Assembly: GCF_012432095.1 (NCBI RefSeq) | Contig: NC_081173.1 | Location: 24,941,247-25,005,246 of the forward strand | DNA from: Onychostoma macrolepis | Lineage: Eukaryota; Chordata; Actinopteri; Cypriniformes; Cyprinidae | DNA: 64,000 nucleotides | Reading direction: 5' to 3' | Shown: positions 1-11,257 of the stretch, piece by piece | Numbering within the stretch: position 1 is the stretch's first letter | Layout of the letters: each line of letters starts with the position of its first letter | Made by a program: the position numbers and the translations under genes | The notes under the pieces: model-generated | What the model was told of the DNA's origin: nothing | The model's database searches: none | Seen by the model: the letters and a program-made list of their open reading frames with translations, nothing else

Positions 1-60
1 AAATCCCAAGCCTTCGACACCTTCATACCTGGCCTGGGATCTGCATCCTGTAGTGCTCAC

Positions 61-1356
61 CTGATAAAAACACACCAACAGCTGTTCTCTTCAGTCACAA
101 TCATTTTGATTCTGAAGTATGAACATGTTTTGTGGTTGGACTGTGCTGTAAACCACATGACACGTTGGCCACATACACTCGGCAGTTAAATTTGGTTGTC
201 AATTCACCCTGTTCCACACTTCAGGAATTTTTAGGAAGTGACAACAGCATTCTAAAACCTAATTAACTCCTGAAAAATTCACATAGTCACAAACGCATTT
301 ACAAAAATTCTACATAGTGTGAAGAGAACTGAACAGCACGTTGATAATGACGCATTTAAATGCGTATAAGAGTTGTGTTTCTCTCTATTTTATGTACCAT
401 GCAAGAACGAGGTACATCTTGACTCATCAGCGTTGCCAGATTTGACAATAAAAAACAGCAAATAAGAACAACCCCATAATAAACTCAAAAGCAAATGCTT
501 TATCTTGGAATTAAGCCACATACCAAAATATCACAAACTGCACCTGCTTACTTTATTAACTCCATAAACTGGATCACTTTACGAACCAAGCCCATGGCAA
601 CATGGCAACACTTCAATAATGTACTCTGTGAAGCAGTCTTCCAAACATACAAAACATGACGGCTGTGTCAATGGTATTTTAGTTAAAATTGCTAAACATA
701 ATGAGTCTTTGGTCGTTGTAATGTTATTTTGGTAAATAATTGTGTCAGTCAGCGCAATTTCAAGAGCGAGTTCTGTTCCCTACACACACAAATTGATAAC
801 TTAGGAGGTTCACTCTAATTTAAATTTGGTTGTCACTTTGCAGTGTGTTTGCAGCAATTTTGATTTTGTTCTTATGCGACACAAGGAAGATTCTGCTCCA
901 ACATGGAATTCTGGAGAACAAAAAACCTTTCCACTGAAGTGAATTGCAAAATGTAAATAGAGTGGTGGAACTATGATATCACTTTGTAGGCAAAAACCCG
1001 GAAGCGAGTGCATTTTAGCACTTACGGTTCAATCGTCCCAGAGTCAATGGGTTTTTTGAATGGGATTTTGGTTAAATACCTTAAATAAGGTCCGTGGTTC
1101 ACACAAGCTCAAGATACTTTCACGTTTTATTCTACGGCATAAAACACACCATTTACACCCCACTCGTGATTTTTTAAACTGTTATGTTTCTTAAAAAAGA
1201 CGGTTGCTAAAAAGTTGCTAAATGGGACTACAGGCGCTGTCGGAGACATTAAACGTCATCACGCCGAACAGTTTGTCAATTTACAGTATTTTACAATTGT
1301 AGTATAATTTGTAATACAATTAATTGTAGAATAACAAATGAATAGTTTCCGGCACT
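61..1356. other. Intronic stretch, probably old transposon sequence
   Basis: No gene or clear repeat boundary is visible. The stretch at about 1079-1260 (TTAAATAAGGTCCGTGG onward, then a GC-richer block) leads directly into the THAP-like exon at 1357, so part of this interval may be the 5' portion of a decayed TTAA-type element. No matching terminus was found. Confidence 0.3.
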
Positions 1357-1464
1357 ATGTTGTTGTTCGACAATTGCCCCAAGATGCAACACAAGTCTTC
1401 GGAGGGAAGATGCTCGTTTTATCGCTTTCCTACTGATGCGGAGACTCTGGGTTCGTACCATAAG
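1357..1464 (+). pseudogene. THAP-like exon fragment with splice donor
   Basis: An ATG-initiated frame of 36 codons runs into an AAG|GTAAAC splice donor. The peptide starts MLLFDNCPK and contains RCSFYRFPTDAETLGSYHK. The Cys followed by F-x-R-F-P resembles the N-terminal half of a THAP zinc finger, where a Cys pair precedes an aromatic-rich segment with an invariant Pro. The PTDA string is shared with the THAP exon of the Kolobok-like element at 7211-7492. A normal C-x2-4-C pair is not evident, and the second half of the domain (W, then C-x2-H-F) is not seen nearby. The likeliest reading is the first exon of a decayed THAP-bearing transposon in the hivep1 intron. A chance frame remains possible. 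Confidence 0.35.
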
Positions 1465-2420
1465 GTAAACTCATATTACGATTATTACATGTAAACACCA
1501 CATTTATCGGTTTTTACTCAGTAAAATTCACATACAGTGTAAATCCTTTTCACTGAACGTTAAAAATAAGTTTGAAACAGTTGTCGGGAGCATGGTGGTG
1601 GTGACGGTGAAGGCCAGAGACCCATAGTGGTGTAGTTCGGTTATAGCCTAAGTTTAGCTTTTAAGTTCTGGCGCTTTTATTTAGGCTTCAAAATTTGTCA
1701 AAGTTATATTATTTTGTGAAGATTATCTTGATGGACAAAACATGTAAGCTTCATGAACTATGATTGAACACAGAGCTTATTTTTTGCGATAATCCAAAAG
1801 CCTATGGAAAAATCCTATTTGCTTTTTGTCGAGGGAACCGGTTTCATGCTAACAGCCGATCCGCCTATAAAGTGACGTCATTGTTCCCCCAATCTATTAG
1901 AAGTTGCAACAAGTTTTTTTCTTCTTACGGTAAAATGAGATCTACATTTTGTACAGTTCAACCTGAAACCAATCTAATGCAGAAACTCCTAATAAAGCCA
2001 CCAATAAACTAAGATTTTACACACTTCACTAAACAAATCCCATTTGTACTCTTCTAAGACACTTAGCAAGTGTTAATTTTAGACTGTGGTTATAGAGAAC
2101 TGTCAGAAACTCCTCCTCCTTCAAATCGCAAGGGAATGTGGGTAATATTAGCCTGGAACATCATGCACCAGTGCATATTTTTTTTTAAATCCACTGAAAA
2201 CTTTGCACTAATCCTTGTCTACTCAGGATCTATTTGAATTAGGATGCAGCCAATACACAAAATCTGTGGCACTAGATTACAGGAAATATTGTGAGAATAT
2301 GATTTGATTTCTGTTGGCTCTTTTGGAGCAGCATGTGTGTGAGTGTGTGTATGTCAGGCTGCCTGGTGCTTCAGAGTGTCAGCCAAAGCAACATGACGAG
2401 TTACAGACCGTCAGAACAGC
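1465..2420. other. Intronic stretch without recognised feature
   Basis: A perfect CRE octamer TGACGTCA is present at 1873-1880, just after a CCTATAA string. Otherwise no exon, repeat terminus or RNA gene is recognisable. Confidence 0.3.
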
Positions 2421-2424
2421 CGTC

Positions 2425-2450
2425 CGTGTGTGTGTGTGTGTGTGTGTGTG
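2425..2450. repeat. (TG)n microsatellite
   Basis: An uninterrupted run of about 13 TG units, followed by TTTGCG. Confidence 0.9.
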
Positions 2451-2520
2451 TTTGCGAGTTGTTTTCCGTGTTTTCCCACTCCGATTAGAGCCTGGCTGGA
2501 GGCAGAATTATGTAATCTAA

Positions 2521-3840
2521 CACGGTGAGACAAGTGAAAGAATCTACAAATAACAATTATCCATCTCTCCCTTCATCTTTACCTCTTATGCCATGCACCT
2601 CAATTTCACATCTTTTTTCTCTCCTCTGTTCCCCCATACCTCATTCTCTCTTTCTTGTCTTTTTTATATTAATTATAACACACATTTTTTATCACTATAA
2701 ATAATTATAAAACAAAATATATATATACACACACATGCACATACACATATTTTTTTAAATATATGCAACCCACATCACATTTGTATTTAGTTTATAACTA
2801 ATTTCTATATAATAATATATCTATATATATATAATTAACAATTTACAATTAACATAATATACAATATCAAATTATTTCAAAAATATAAACAATAAAAAAA
2901 AATTATATTATATAAATTTAATTATAATGAATTGTAATAATTATCAAATATTTCTTACTGCAGTTAAATTGAAAGCTTACTATTACTATTAGTTGAGCTC
3001 TGGCACAGCTTACCCCATCTATAGGGACAATATTGTTTCAAAAACTGTCATAAAAAGATCAATCATATTGAGACAGTGACACAACACTAGCCAAAAGGGA
3101 CAGTTCCATTAGCTGACCCGAAACTGTCTTACACTAGCCTTGGGACAGCTGGTCATCCTAACTGTTGAGCCCTGCTTAATCAAACATTACTTTGCTAACT
3201 CGATTCATGCTCACAGCTCCCTGTCTTTCTCTCTGTCCGATTCATCCATATGATGAAGGTCTCACAGCTTCAGCTGTGGCCCATCAAATGCCAACTTCAA
3301 ACTCGCAGTCCATAAACAAACTCTCTTCCTCAAACAAACACACGCGTGGTTGCATAAAACGTCCTGTGACAGTGTTAACAGTACTCTTGCTCGCTAATGG
3401 GGGTCATTTGTCTTACTGGTGTTAATGTAAACCAGAACTCTCGAGCCAGGTCTGTACTGTGTGTTTATAGCACTATGTCCATCTCTGACCGAGTTACGTA
3501 ACCGCTGTGGGCTCATCCATTCTGGGCTGATCCTCTCCACCCAACCCATCAGTCACTCAGCCCTCGGGGTGGAGGAGGGGAAATATCCCCCATGACCCCA
3601 CAGAACCTCAATCACGACTCCTAAAGGTTAGCAGGAATCTCTGATAACAAAATAGTCAGGCAAAAAAAATAAAATGAAGAGCATGTATAATGTTGTTCTG
3701 GCAATGGTCAGTGTTAAAGTAGGCTGCCTTATTAATACTATTAACCCTAGGACCAGACAGGAGAGTTTCATGACCTTGCTGCACTAATCGACCATAAGAT
3801 TACCTACAATAATCTTGACATGCCAACTGACATTCACAAG
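2521..3840. other. AT-rich intron, nothing recognised
   Basis: Positions 2640-2960 are extremely AT-rich with short TA runs. The remainder is ordinary intronic sequence with no splice-bounded open frame or repeat terminus. Confidence 0.4.
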
Positions 3841-3849
3841 AAAAAAAAA

Positions 3850-4935
3850 AAAGGTACAAAATAATAGTAATAATAATAATAAAACTACCATAAAAGGAAA
3901 AATGACAAAAATCAAACAAATAATACAATACAAATATATAAAAATAAAACAGGTCAAATCAAACTCTTAAAAGCACTTAAAATCTCAAAAGAGACCAAAT
4001 GTGCAACTATTAGAAATACAAGTGAAAGTTGAAAAATAAGGAAACATTTAAATAACAAACAAAAAGCAAACAAACTAATAAATAAATATCATGCAACAGT
4101 AAAATACATACTATTGCATTTCTGTCAAATTGGGTATCATTACAAAAATACAAATGTAAGTTGACCTACCAAATAACAAATAAATTAATAAAACAACTGC
4201 AAGGCTGATCAAATGTACAACATGCTCATAAGATAAAAATATTAAGCTGACCAATCATGCAACACTCCAAAATCGCAAGCGTTAGACTGGCCAATCGTGC
4301 AGAAGTTTATAAAAAATGGATGAACACAAATCTGGCCAATTGAACACTTTCACACTTACAACTGTAAAGCTGACTAGGCAACATGTAAAAAAGGGCAACA
4401 ATCAGACAATACAAACACTATGCTAGATAAATAAATAAATAATATATATATTATATTCAAAGATGCCCAATTGTGCAACACTTTCATAAAATGCAAATAT
4501 AAAGCTGGCAAATCCTGCAACAGTTATTTAAAAACAAACAAAAAACATCTGGCAGATTGTACACTTTCAACATTACAACCACAAAGCTGACCAAAATATT
4601 ATTTTAAAAATTATTAAATTAATTTTTTTTAAAAACACACACACACAAATAAATCTTTAAATAAAAAAAAAAAATTCAGCAACAATTAGAAAATACAAAT
4701 TTTAAACTGACCTATTAAGCTCAATTTTAAGCAAACAAAAAAATAATACAAATGCAAAGCTGCCCAACCCTTTCAAAAAATGCAAATATAAAGTGGATCA
4801 ATCATGCAATTTAAAAAAAACAAAAACAAAACAAATACAAGCATTAAGCTGGTCAATTGTGCAAGACTTTCAGAAATAATAATGCAAATCTGGCCAATCA
4901 TACAAGACAGATAAACAGCCAATCATGCAACATTT
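3850..4935. repeat. Field of diverged local tandem repeats (GCTGRCCAATCATGCAACA type)
   Basis: A core resembling AAGCTGACCAATCATGCAAC recurs many times: near 4246-4266, 4290-4305, 4335-4345, 4370-4385, 4466-4485, 4505-4520, 4760-4770, 4796-4812, 4845-4865, 4888-4905 and 4917-4930. Each is followed by an A-rich spacer of variable length containing strings such as AAATACAAAT. Spacing is mostly 40-80 bases and copies differ by substitutions and indels, so this is an old minisatellite rather than a recent array. No terminal inverted repeats frame it. Confidence 0.65.
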
Positions 4936-5289
4936 AAAACACAACTAGTCAACAAGACTAGAAAAAGAAGAACATATGATTGCACACCTCCACATCGAGT
5001 ACCTGAGCAGTGCTGATATACTGATGGCAGGGCTGCTTCAGTTTTTTGTCTCCCAGTGAAAATGTGATTTCCCTGAATCGCAGAGGAATGCCACTGGGGA
5101 ACACCTGGACCTCCCCTCAGAGTGTGTCCTCTCTCTCAAACACACACATACACACACACCGCATAACCACCTCCGACCACAACACAGCGGTCAGACCTCG
5201 CCTAGAAACTCTCTTTCTGTTTCTTTCGCTTTCGTCTGAAAAGCCGGCTGGGTGTTGATAGCTCACTCACTCACTCTATAGCTACCGTT

Positions 5290-5680
5290 TACCAACCCTC
5301 CCTTGTTCCCTCCTTCCCTGTATCTGTGTCTCCTCCTCCTGCGCTCTTTTTTTGCCAACTACTTTTTTCAGTGTTTTTAATCCCTGCGCTAAATCAGGGA
5401 AAGCCCTGACTACCACCACGCTGACTTCCTCTCTCAGCGAATGGGAAAGAGAGGGAGAGAGAGAGACACAAAGCAGGACGGAAGGTCTATAAAAAGCTGT
5501 CTGCCTAATTCCTTCAGCTGAACGCTTCGAGCCACGCACACAGCGGTGGAAGCCGAGAGTTTGTCAGCATCAGATTAGCTTCGAACTCACTTGCAGAGAG
5601 TCGCCGCCCACGTTACCGCCACACACTCCTATTAATACACGACTCGGGCCCACACACTGTACACGGCATGGCCACCCACT
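5290..5680 (+). promoter_or_regulatory. TATA-bearing GC-rich block, possible alternative or antisense promoter
   Basis: Within AT-rich intron, this block is markedly GC-richer and non-repetitive. It contains TCTATAAAAAGC (TATA box at 5488-5496), a pyrimidine-rich initiator-like CCTTCAGCTG about 25 bases downstream (5511-5520), a CpG-containing leader, and an ATG in good context (GGCATGGCC) at 5668. The frame from that ATG becomes low-complexity and does not look like a protein. A minus-strand splice donor (CAA|GTGAGT) lies near 5590. The block could be a promoter, a conserved enhancer or an untranslated exon; the sequence alone does not decide. Confidence 0.35.
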
Positions 5681-5754
5681 CAAAAACAAACCAAAAAAAA
5701 CATAAACACGTTCAGAGACGTGCACAGATGCACACACAAAAACACTTGAATCTG

Positions 5755-6403
5755 CCAGGCCAATTACAGCAATTAGCCAGTATTTTGAGATTTACGGTCA
5801 GATTTTCACAACTAAATTTTAATATTACCAACACTCATTATATAGATCAATACATTTCGATATTATCAATAAAAATTGGCAAATATTTTGAAATGTGTAT
5901 TAACATTCATATAATAGTACAATGCTTTTAGATTGTCAACACTGGCAGATTACCAAAAAGTCAGGCGGTTTTCTGAGAACTGCATCAAGATTTATGCTTC
6001 ATTACGAAATTAAAATGTCAATATTTTGGACAACAAAATGGACGACAAACCATAGATATATTATTATAGGGCTGATTATTCGGTTGTTCACTGATGTCAA
6101 TAATCACAACATTGAGACATACAACATTTTAATATTGTTGACATAGAATATTTTTATATTAAATATATATTAGGATGTATATAATGTTGCAATGCCTTAA
6201 GATTATCAGCATTGGCCAATTATCACAAAATCAGCCGATATTGTAAAATGTATACTGATTAAGGTTACACTACAATATTGAGTTGCAATATTAAAATGTT
6301 ACAGGTTGTTAACCAATTAAATCAATATTCTCAGATTACTGATATATTTGCTATTCAGCCGAAATTAGTAATGACAAAAAAACATTTTTGGTATATTATG
6401 ATT
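5755..6403. repeat. Diverged local repeats, left part (split by the Kolobok-like insertion)
   Basis: Recurring strings such as CAATATTTTGAGATTAC, TTGGCCAATTAT, ATCAGCCGATATT, AAATGTCAATATT and ACAATATTGAG appear at irregular intervals of roughly 100-250 bases. The same vocabulary resumes at 7812 after the element at 6408-7807, so one repeat field has been interrupted by the insertion. Copies are too diverged for an exact unit to be given by eye. Confidence 0.5.
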
Positions 6404-6407
6404 TTAA

Positions 6408-7807
6408 AGGGGTGGTTTACTGCTTTTTTTCTTTGCTTGATTGCGTTTATGGGGTGCAATATAACATGTCTTCGTGTTTCGTTTGTTAAAAAACGCCTTA
6501 TTTTTCATATATTTCACCTTTATTGTAAGCCGCTTTCTCCTCTGTCATTTGAACGACCGGTTAACTTCCTGATTTTCTGAAACCACTCCCTCAGAAACGG
6601 GCAATGGGCTCAGATTGGTTAGTTGTGATCGGTGTGTTGTGATTGGCTAAACTGCGTACTGCACATTGTCCGGAAACTTCACGCCCATTACCTTCACGAG
6701 CGACAGTCGCATGTGCTGCGGTCAAATGTAAATAATGGTGTCAATATTGCCGTATCAGTTTGAGCCAGAATCAGACCCAGAAAGCGGTAATGAAGAGAGT
6801 CAAGCAGAACTTCCGCAAGCACGGCTCTTACAAAATGTTTCTGAATGGAAGTTTGCTGTTGTGATTACATACAATTTTTTGAAGTTTGTACACGTTTGTC
6901 TTATACACACAAAATAGCATCGAACTAACTGGCCACTATAACCAAACAGCGTTGGCTTGTGTTTACGTTCTTGATCAAATCGAAAAATTACGTCAAAGTA
7001 CACATGGAAAATACATTTACAAAATTAGTACATAATTACAAATTCGGGTCCAAAATGTTTGTACGCGTTTGTCATAGACACACGAAATAGCATTTAACTA
7101 ACTGGCTACTAAAGCCAGCGTTGGCATTTGTTTACGTCCTTGATAAAACTAAAACATTACGTCTGAATTTATACATGCAAATACATTTAAAATTATTAAA
7201 TCTTACTTACAGGCTGTGGCCCAACAACTGCTGCCTCTGGTTTTAAAGTTGGAACTGCTCCATGTTTTAGTAATAGTTTCTGTGTGAATCCGGCATTGAA
7301 CTCTGAACTCTCTTGATTCTGGAAGCTGTCTTCCGTAAAATGCGCAGCACAGAGAGCTAAATTAGGATTGTAATTGTCAGGAACATAATCAAACATAAAT
7401 TTTAACCATTGTTGACGAACTACAGCATCCGTAGGAAGCCCGAACACAGAAGACCTGACAGCTGGGTGAAAATAACACCGTTTCGACGGCATGGCTACAA
7501 CTCTCCATTATAACTCTTCCTCTTCGACACAGCCGCAGAACATGGCCTTGCCCCCTCTTTTGCATGTTCCGGAGGGAGGGGTTGATGCAAATTTATGGGT
7601 TTTTTACATATGCAACCCGGGAAGTATCTCGTTGTAGTCCCATATGAGTCGTTTTTGTAGGCATTAAACTTCCTGATTTTTAAAAGACGATATCTCCACT
7701 TACGTTGAACTTTCAGCGCAGCAACTTTGCAGATACTGTTCATGCACCAACAGCAACATTACACACTATTTAAAATGAAAAAAGTGAAATCGCAGTAAAC
7801 CACCCCT
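6408..7807 (-). mobile_element. Kolobok/T2-like TTAA-flanked DNA transposon carrying a THAP exon
   Basis: The 1400-bp element is bounded by a perfect 16-bp inverted repeat, AGGGGTGGTTTACTGC at 6408 and its complement ending at 7807. TTAA duplications flank it at 6404-6407 and 7808-7811. The boundary TTAAAGGGG fits the TTAAAGGRR signature known for T2 elements of the Kolobok superfamily, whose transposases carry THAP domains. A THAP-like exon is encoded on the minus strand (7211-7492). An internal direct repeat of period about 170 bases occupies roughly 6862-7200: CACGTTTGTC at 6891 against CGCGTTTGTC at 7064, and GTTGGC at 6951 against 7120. No catalytic domain is present, so the copy is non-autonomous. 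Superfamily assignment rests on TSD, termini and THAP together. Confidence 0.8.
7211..7492 (-). CDS. THAP-domain exon of the Kolobok-like element
   Basis: A minus-strand frame of 94 codons starts at an ATG in strong context (GTAGCCATGCCG) and runs to a CCT|GTAAGTAAG splice donor at 7210. The peptide begins MPSKRCYFHPAV, has a GLPTDA segment and W-L-K-F-M at about residues 28-33, then LALCAAHFTEDSF at about residues 46-58. The C-x2-H-F unit followed by F and the central Pro and Trp are the usual THAP landmarks. The usual C-x2-4-C at the N-terminus is reduced to one Cys at position 6, so zinc binding may be impaired. The C-terminal third (LKHGAVPTL) resembles the segment after many THAP domains. 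In the family this DNA-binding exon is spliced to a transposase; here no downstream catalytic exon exists, so at most a truncated protein would be made. Confidence 0.7.
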
Positions 7808-7811
7808 TTAA

Positions 7812-8295
7812 AATTACGATATTTAGAAGTAACAGACTGTTAACCCACTAAATGAACAATATTTTGAGATTACTAACAAATTGGCCAATTATTTGTTATC
7901 CAGCTAAACCCAGTAACCACAAAACACTAGCATATACATTAAGATTTACATTACGACATTTGAAATGGTCAACATTGACTGTTAAACAAATAACAATTAG
8001 TGGAGTAGCATTCATATTTACATTAACGATTAGATTACCAACATATAATTATTTCGCATTCAGACGATATCAGTAACCACAAAACACTGCAATATACATT
8101 CAGATTTACAGTACAACATTTTTTATGATCAGCAGCATAAGCTGTTGGATGAATAATTTTCCAATTAAAAATCAAATTTATATAAAATTAGACCATCAAC
8201 ATCTGCCAATAACCATATAATTAGGCTGAATTAAGAGATTATCGCCATAAACTGATACTGATACTTAACAATATGTTGAAATTTACATTGTAATA
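7812..8295. repeat. Diverged local repeats, right part
   Basis: Continuation of the field at 5755-6403: ACAATATTTTGAGATTAC, TTGGCCAATTATTTG, CCAGTAACCACAAAACACT (twice, near 7910 and 8073) and CATATACATTAAGATTTACA variants. The CAGTAACCACAAAACACT pair is about 165 bases apart, which gives one estimate of the unit. Confidence 0.5.
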
Positions 8296-8299
8296 TAAT

Positions 8300-9370
8300 C
8301 ATACTGACTTTGTCCATTAACAAAAGTGCTAATTTCTTTGTCTGTCAAAATCTGCAGATAGCCTCAATGACAACAATAATGAATTTTGAATATATATTAT
8401 ATAAAATAAGCATAAGGGCACTGTGTACATCTCACTTCCTAAAATTGCATGGCATGTTATATGAAAAATGTGAGTTATATACCAGTGTTGGGCAATGAGA
8501 AACTCATATTGTAACCACAACTCTTAACACAACACACAAATGCCTCTATAAAGGCTATGTAAAATAACTAAACATGTCCGGTCATAATCATCTGTCTGGT
8601 CAGATGATGTTCCTGTCACCTGCTGCGGTAAACTACGCCCACACATATATAGAAATAGAGGACCGCGGTCCCACACCTGTGTACTAGATACCAACACACC
8701 GGAAAGCGTGCAAACACACACAAACACATGCTTACCTACACAGCTGTCTGTGAATCTCTGGTTAACACCTGCTAGAGCTGCATGTTATGGGTGGATGAGC
8801 TCTGTTCTCACACTCATACAGACACACACATGGACATAGAGTTAGTCATCATACACCTAGACTTACACACACTTATACACCTCAGGCACAGTTTAGTCAG
8901 AGCCCGGCGGTTCTCACGCTCAGAGCACACACACTTTCACAACCTATATCCTATAAACAAGCCCTCACACATTCACAAACAGACACATAAACGCTAAAAA
9001 CCCTAAAATGCTGACTGAAAGCTACAAATAAAAACAAAGGCTAGGCTGTGAATAGCATCCTAGCACACTGCTTGTCTGGTTTTTGTAGTATGCAAGTATG
9101 CATTATGCAAATCACAATACATTTTGTGCAGTAGAGTATATCCACTGAACCCACAATGCAATGCACTAGACCTGACCGTCAATTTCCAGGTGTTCAATTA
9201 ACCGTAAACAATATTAACCCATTTTTACTCAGACATTTTTACACAACATTGTTTATTTGTTAGATGATAACAGAAGGGCTAAATTAAACACGCAAATAAC
9301 GAGGTCATGTGACTTACAGTAGGTTTAAAATGTTTATCTTTGCATAACGCTTCATTCAAATTTGTAGTTT
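8300..9370. other. Intronic stretch, nothing recognised
   Basis: CA-rich segments near 8700-8990 consist of scattered ACACAC strings. No exon, terminus or RNA gene was recognised. Confidence 0.35.
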
Positions 9371-9374
9371 CAAA

Positions 9375-9747
9375 GGAAGCATTTATGCAGTAAAAACAGG
9401 CATATTGTGAAATATTTTTAAGATTTAAAGTAACTATTTTCAATTTGAATATATTTTAAAACGTAATTTATTCCTGTTGAATTTACAGCATAATTACTCT
9501 TGCCTTCAGTGTCACATGATCCTTCAGAAATCATTCTAATATGCCGATTTGCTGCTCAAGAAAAAGTTCTTATTATTATCAATGCTGAAAACAGCTGTGC
9601 TGCTTGATATTTTTGAGCAAACCGTGAAACATTTCTTTCAGAATTCTCTATTTGAAGTCTTTTCAGTCACTTACGATCAATGCTGAATAAAAGTATTAAT
9701 ATTTCTTTTTAAAAAATTACCAACCCCAAATTTTTGAATGGCAGTAC
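9375..9747 (-). mobile_element. MITE, CAAAAGTTTGGGGTCAG-ended family (copy A)
   Basis: This is a reverse-oriented copy of a DNA-transposon remnant found at least six times in the window. Its right edge reads ACCAACCCCAAATTTTTGAATGG, the complement of the family terminus ACACTACCNTTCAAAAGTTT. Internal landmarks TGACACTGAAGACTGGAGTAAT-like and TTATTCAGCATTGATCGTAAG-like are present in reverse. The family assignment comes from alignment with the other copies here. Confidence 0.65.
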
Positions 9748-9759
9748 ATAAAAAGCGCA

Positions 9760-10835
9760 CGATATAAATTGCACGGTACTCTAGTTATTCAATTGCAAAC
9801 ACAGCCGAAATCTTTATTTCATTCTGTCAGTCGCTCACAGATCTGTCTGGGTGCCGCCCGTTTGTTCTCCCAACAGGAAATGCGTGGTTTCCAACTAATT
9901 TGTTTCTAATTTGTGGATCTATGAAAGGGAAAGAACTCAAGAGGGAAGACTCAGAGGAGATTCACAGGAATGCTCGAACCCCCCATTTGCAGAATTCCCA
10001 TGGCAACAGCTGCTGAAGGAACGGCCCCCGTTATGCAACAAAATGAGCTCTGCCAGAGGGCAAATGAGAGCACGCATGAACCACAACCATCTCCTGCTTC
10101 ACATCAATCCACCTCTTCCCCATTCATCCCTCTCTGCCAATCATTTCCTTCGTCTGACTTTCGTTTTTTTCATACATCCATTCATCCCAGCTAACTCTCT
10201 CCGTACGCTCACGGCAGAACAGTTTAACCCTTTCCTGCTCATAATCTCTCCCCATTCATCTGGTTTTGCATTCATATTTTCACGTGCCTCTTTAGCTCTC
10301 GTTCAGCAATCAATCTCATCTCCTTCTTCGAGCACAATTTATTCCCAAGCACGCCCTGACGGTCATTTCTCTGCAGAAATCAATACTGAGCATTATTATA
10401 TTTCACAACCTCTTCGATTTAAATCATCTGAGCCTCTCAAATCATTTAGTTCACTCCCTTTATCATAATAAACCAGAAATATAATTATGATGTCATCACA
10501 TACTCATCTTCGGGCTTTCAGCGGATTTTTCTCTCTATTCTGGGTTAAAAGGAATATCAGAGTTCCTACACCTTTTGAACAATACATTTTCTGGATAATA
10601 AAAAAATAATAATCTACAGATACAATCAAGTCTCACCCTACAGTCTTTTCCTCTGTATGTTGGGAATGACAGTTTACATTGACTTTAATGCAGAGTTGTT
10701 ATTATTATCATCATGAAGAAACTAAAAGTAAAAATACAGTTTTAAGGTGAAATTACGCTGAAATAAAATATAAAATTGTTAAATGTGACAATGAGGAATA
10801 TAAAGATATTAAGATGTTATAAACATTAACATCAT
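9760..10835. other. Intronic stretch with pyrimidine-rich block
   Basis: Positions 9930-10330 are less AT-rich than the surroundings and open in one frame for 185 codons from a non-ATG start, but composition is C/T-driven and no domain is visible. CCCATGGCAAC near 9997 resembles half of an X-box. No repeat terminus was recognised. Confidence 0.35.
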
Positions 10836-10839
10836 GATT

Positions 10840-10905
10840 TTCTTTAAAGCTGCTTTAAACAAAGTGCATTGTGAAAAGCGCTATATAAATAAATTTAACT
10901 TGAAT
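10840..10905 (+). mobile_element. Retroposon 3' tail fragment (GCGCTATATAAATAAA type)
   Basis: The strings AAAGCTGCTTTAAACAAAGTG and GTGAAAAGCGCTATATAAAT, followed by TTTAACTTGAATTTTGAC, match the 3' tail style of fish L2-like LINEs and their SINEs. The tail also ends the LINE at 28762-29211. No coding part remains. Confidence 0.5.
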
Positions 10906-11180
10906 TTTGACTTAAATATTAGATGAAATACTTAAACTAAACAAAATCTGAAATATTGCAACAAACTGAAATAATAAGCTGAAACAAATTAATAACAGGA
11001 AATAAATAACTAAAACTGTAAAATAACTAAAAATAATTAAAACATAATAGTAATATTTAAAAGAACTAATGAAAATGACAAAAGCACAACAAAATTACAA
11101 AAATAAAGGCTAACAATTTAAATATATAAGCTAATTCACAATATATATATATAAAAGCTTTACTGTCTTGCATTTATTTA

Positions 11181-11185
<5 letters not shown>
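10906..11185. other. AT-rich intronic stretch
   Basis: A-rich sequence with no recognised feature, leading into the TA microsatellite. Confidence 0.4.

Positions 11186-11255
<70 letters not shown>
11186..11255. repeat. (TA)n microsatellite, about 35 units
   Basis: An uninterrupted TA run of about 70 bases. Confidence 0.95.

Positions 11256-11257
<2 letters not shown>

Noticed and set aside
29..60. A 32-base AG/GT-flanked microexon on the minus strand at the left edge, phase-compatible with hivep1 exon 2
   Set aside because: Too short to trust, and its translation (GEHYRMQIPGQ) does not follow the expected HIVEP1 sequence.
9911..10468. 185-codon plus-strand open frame
   Set aside because: Starts at a non-ATG codon, lies in pyrimidine-rich DNA, has no domain and no splice support.
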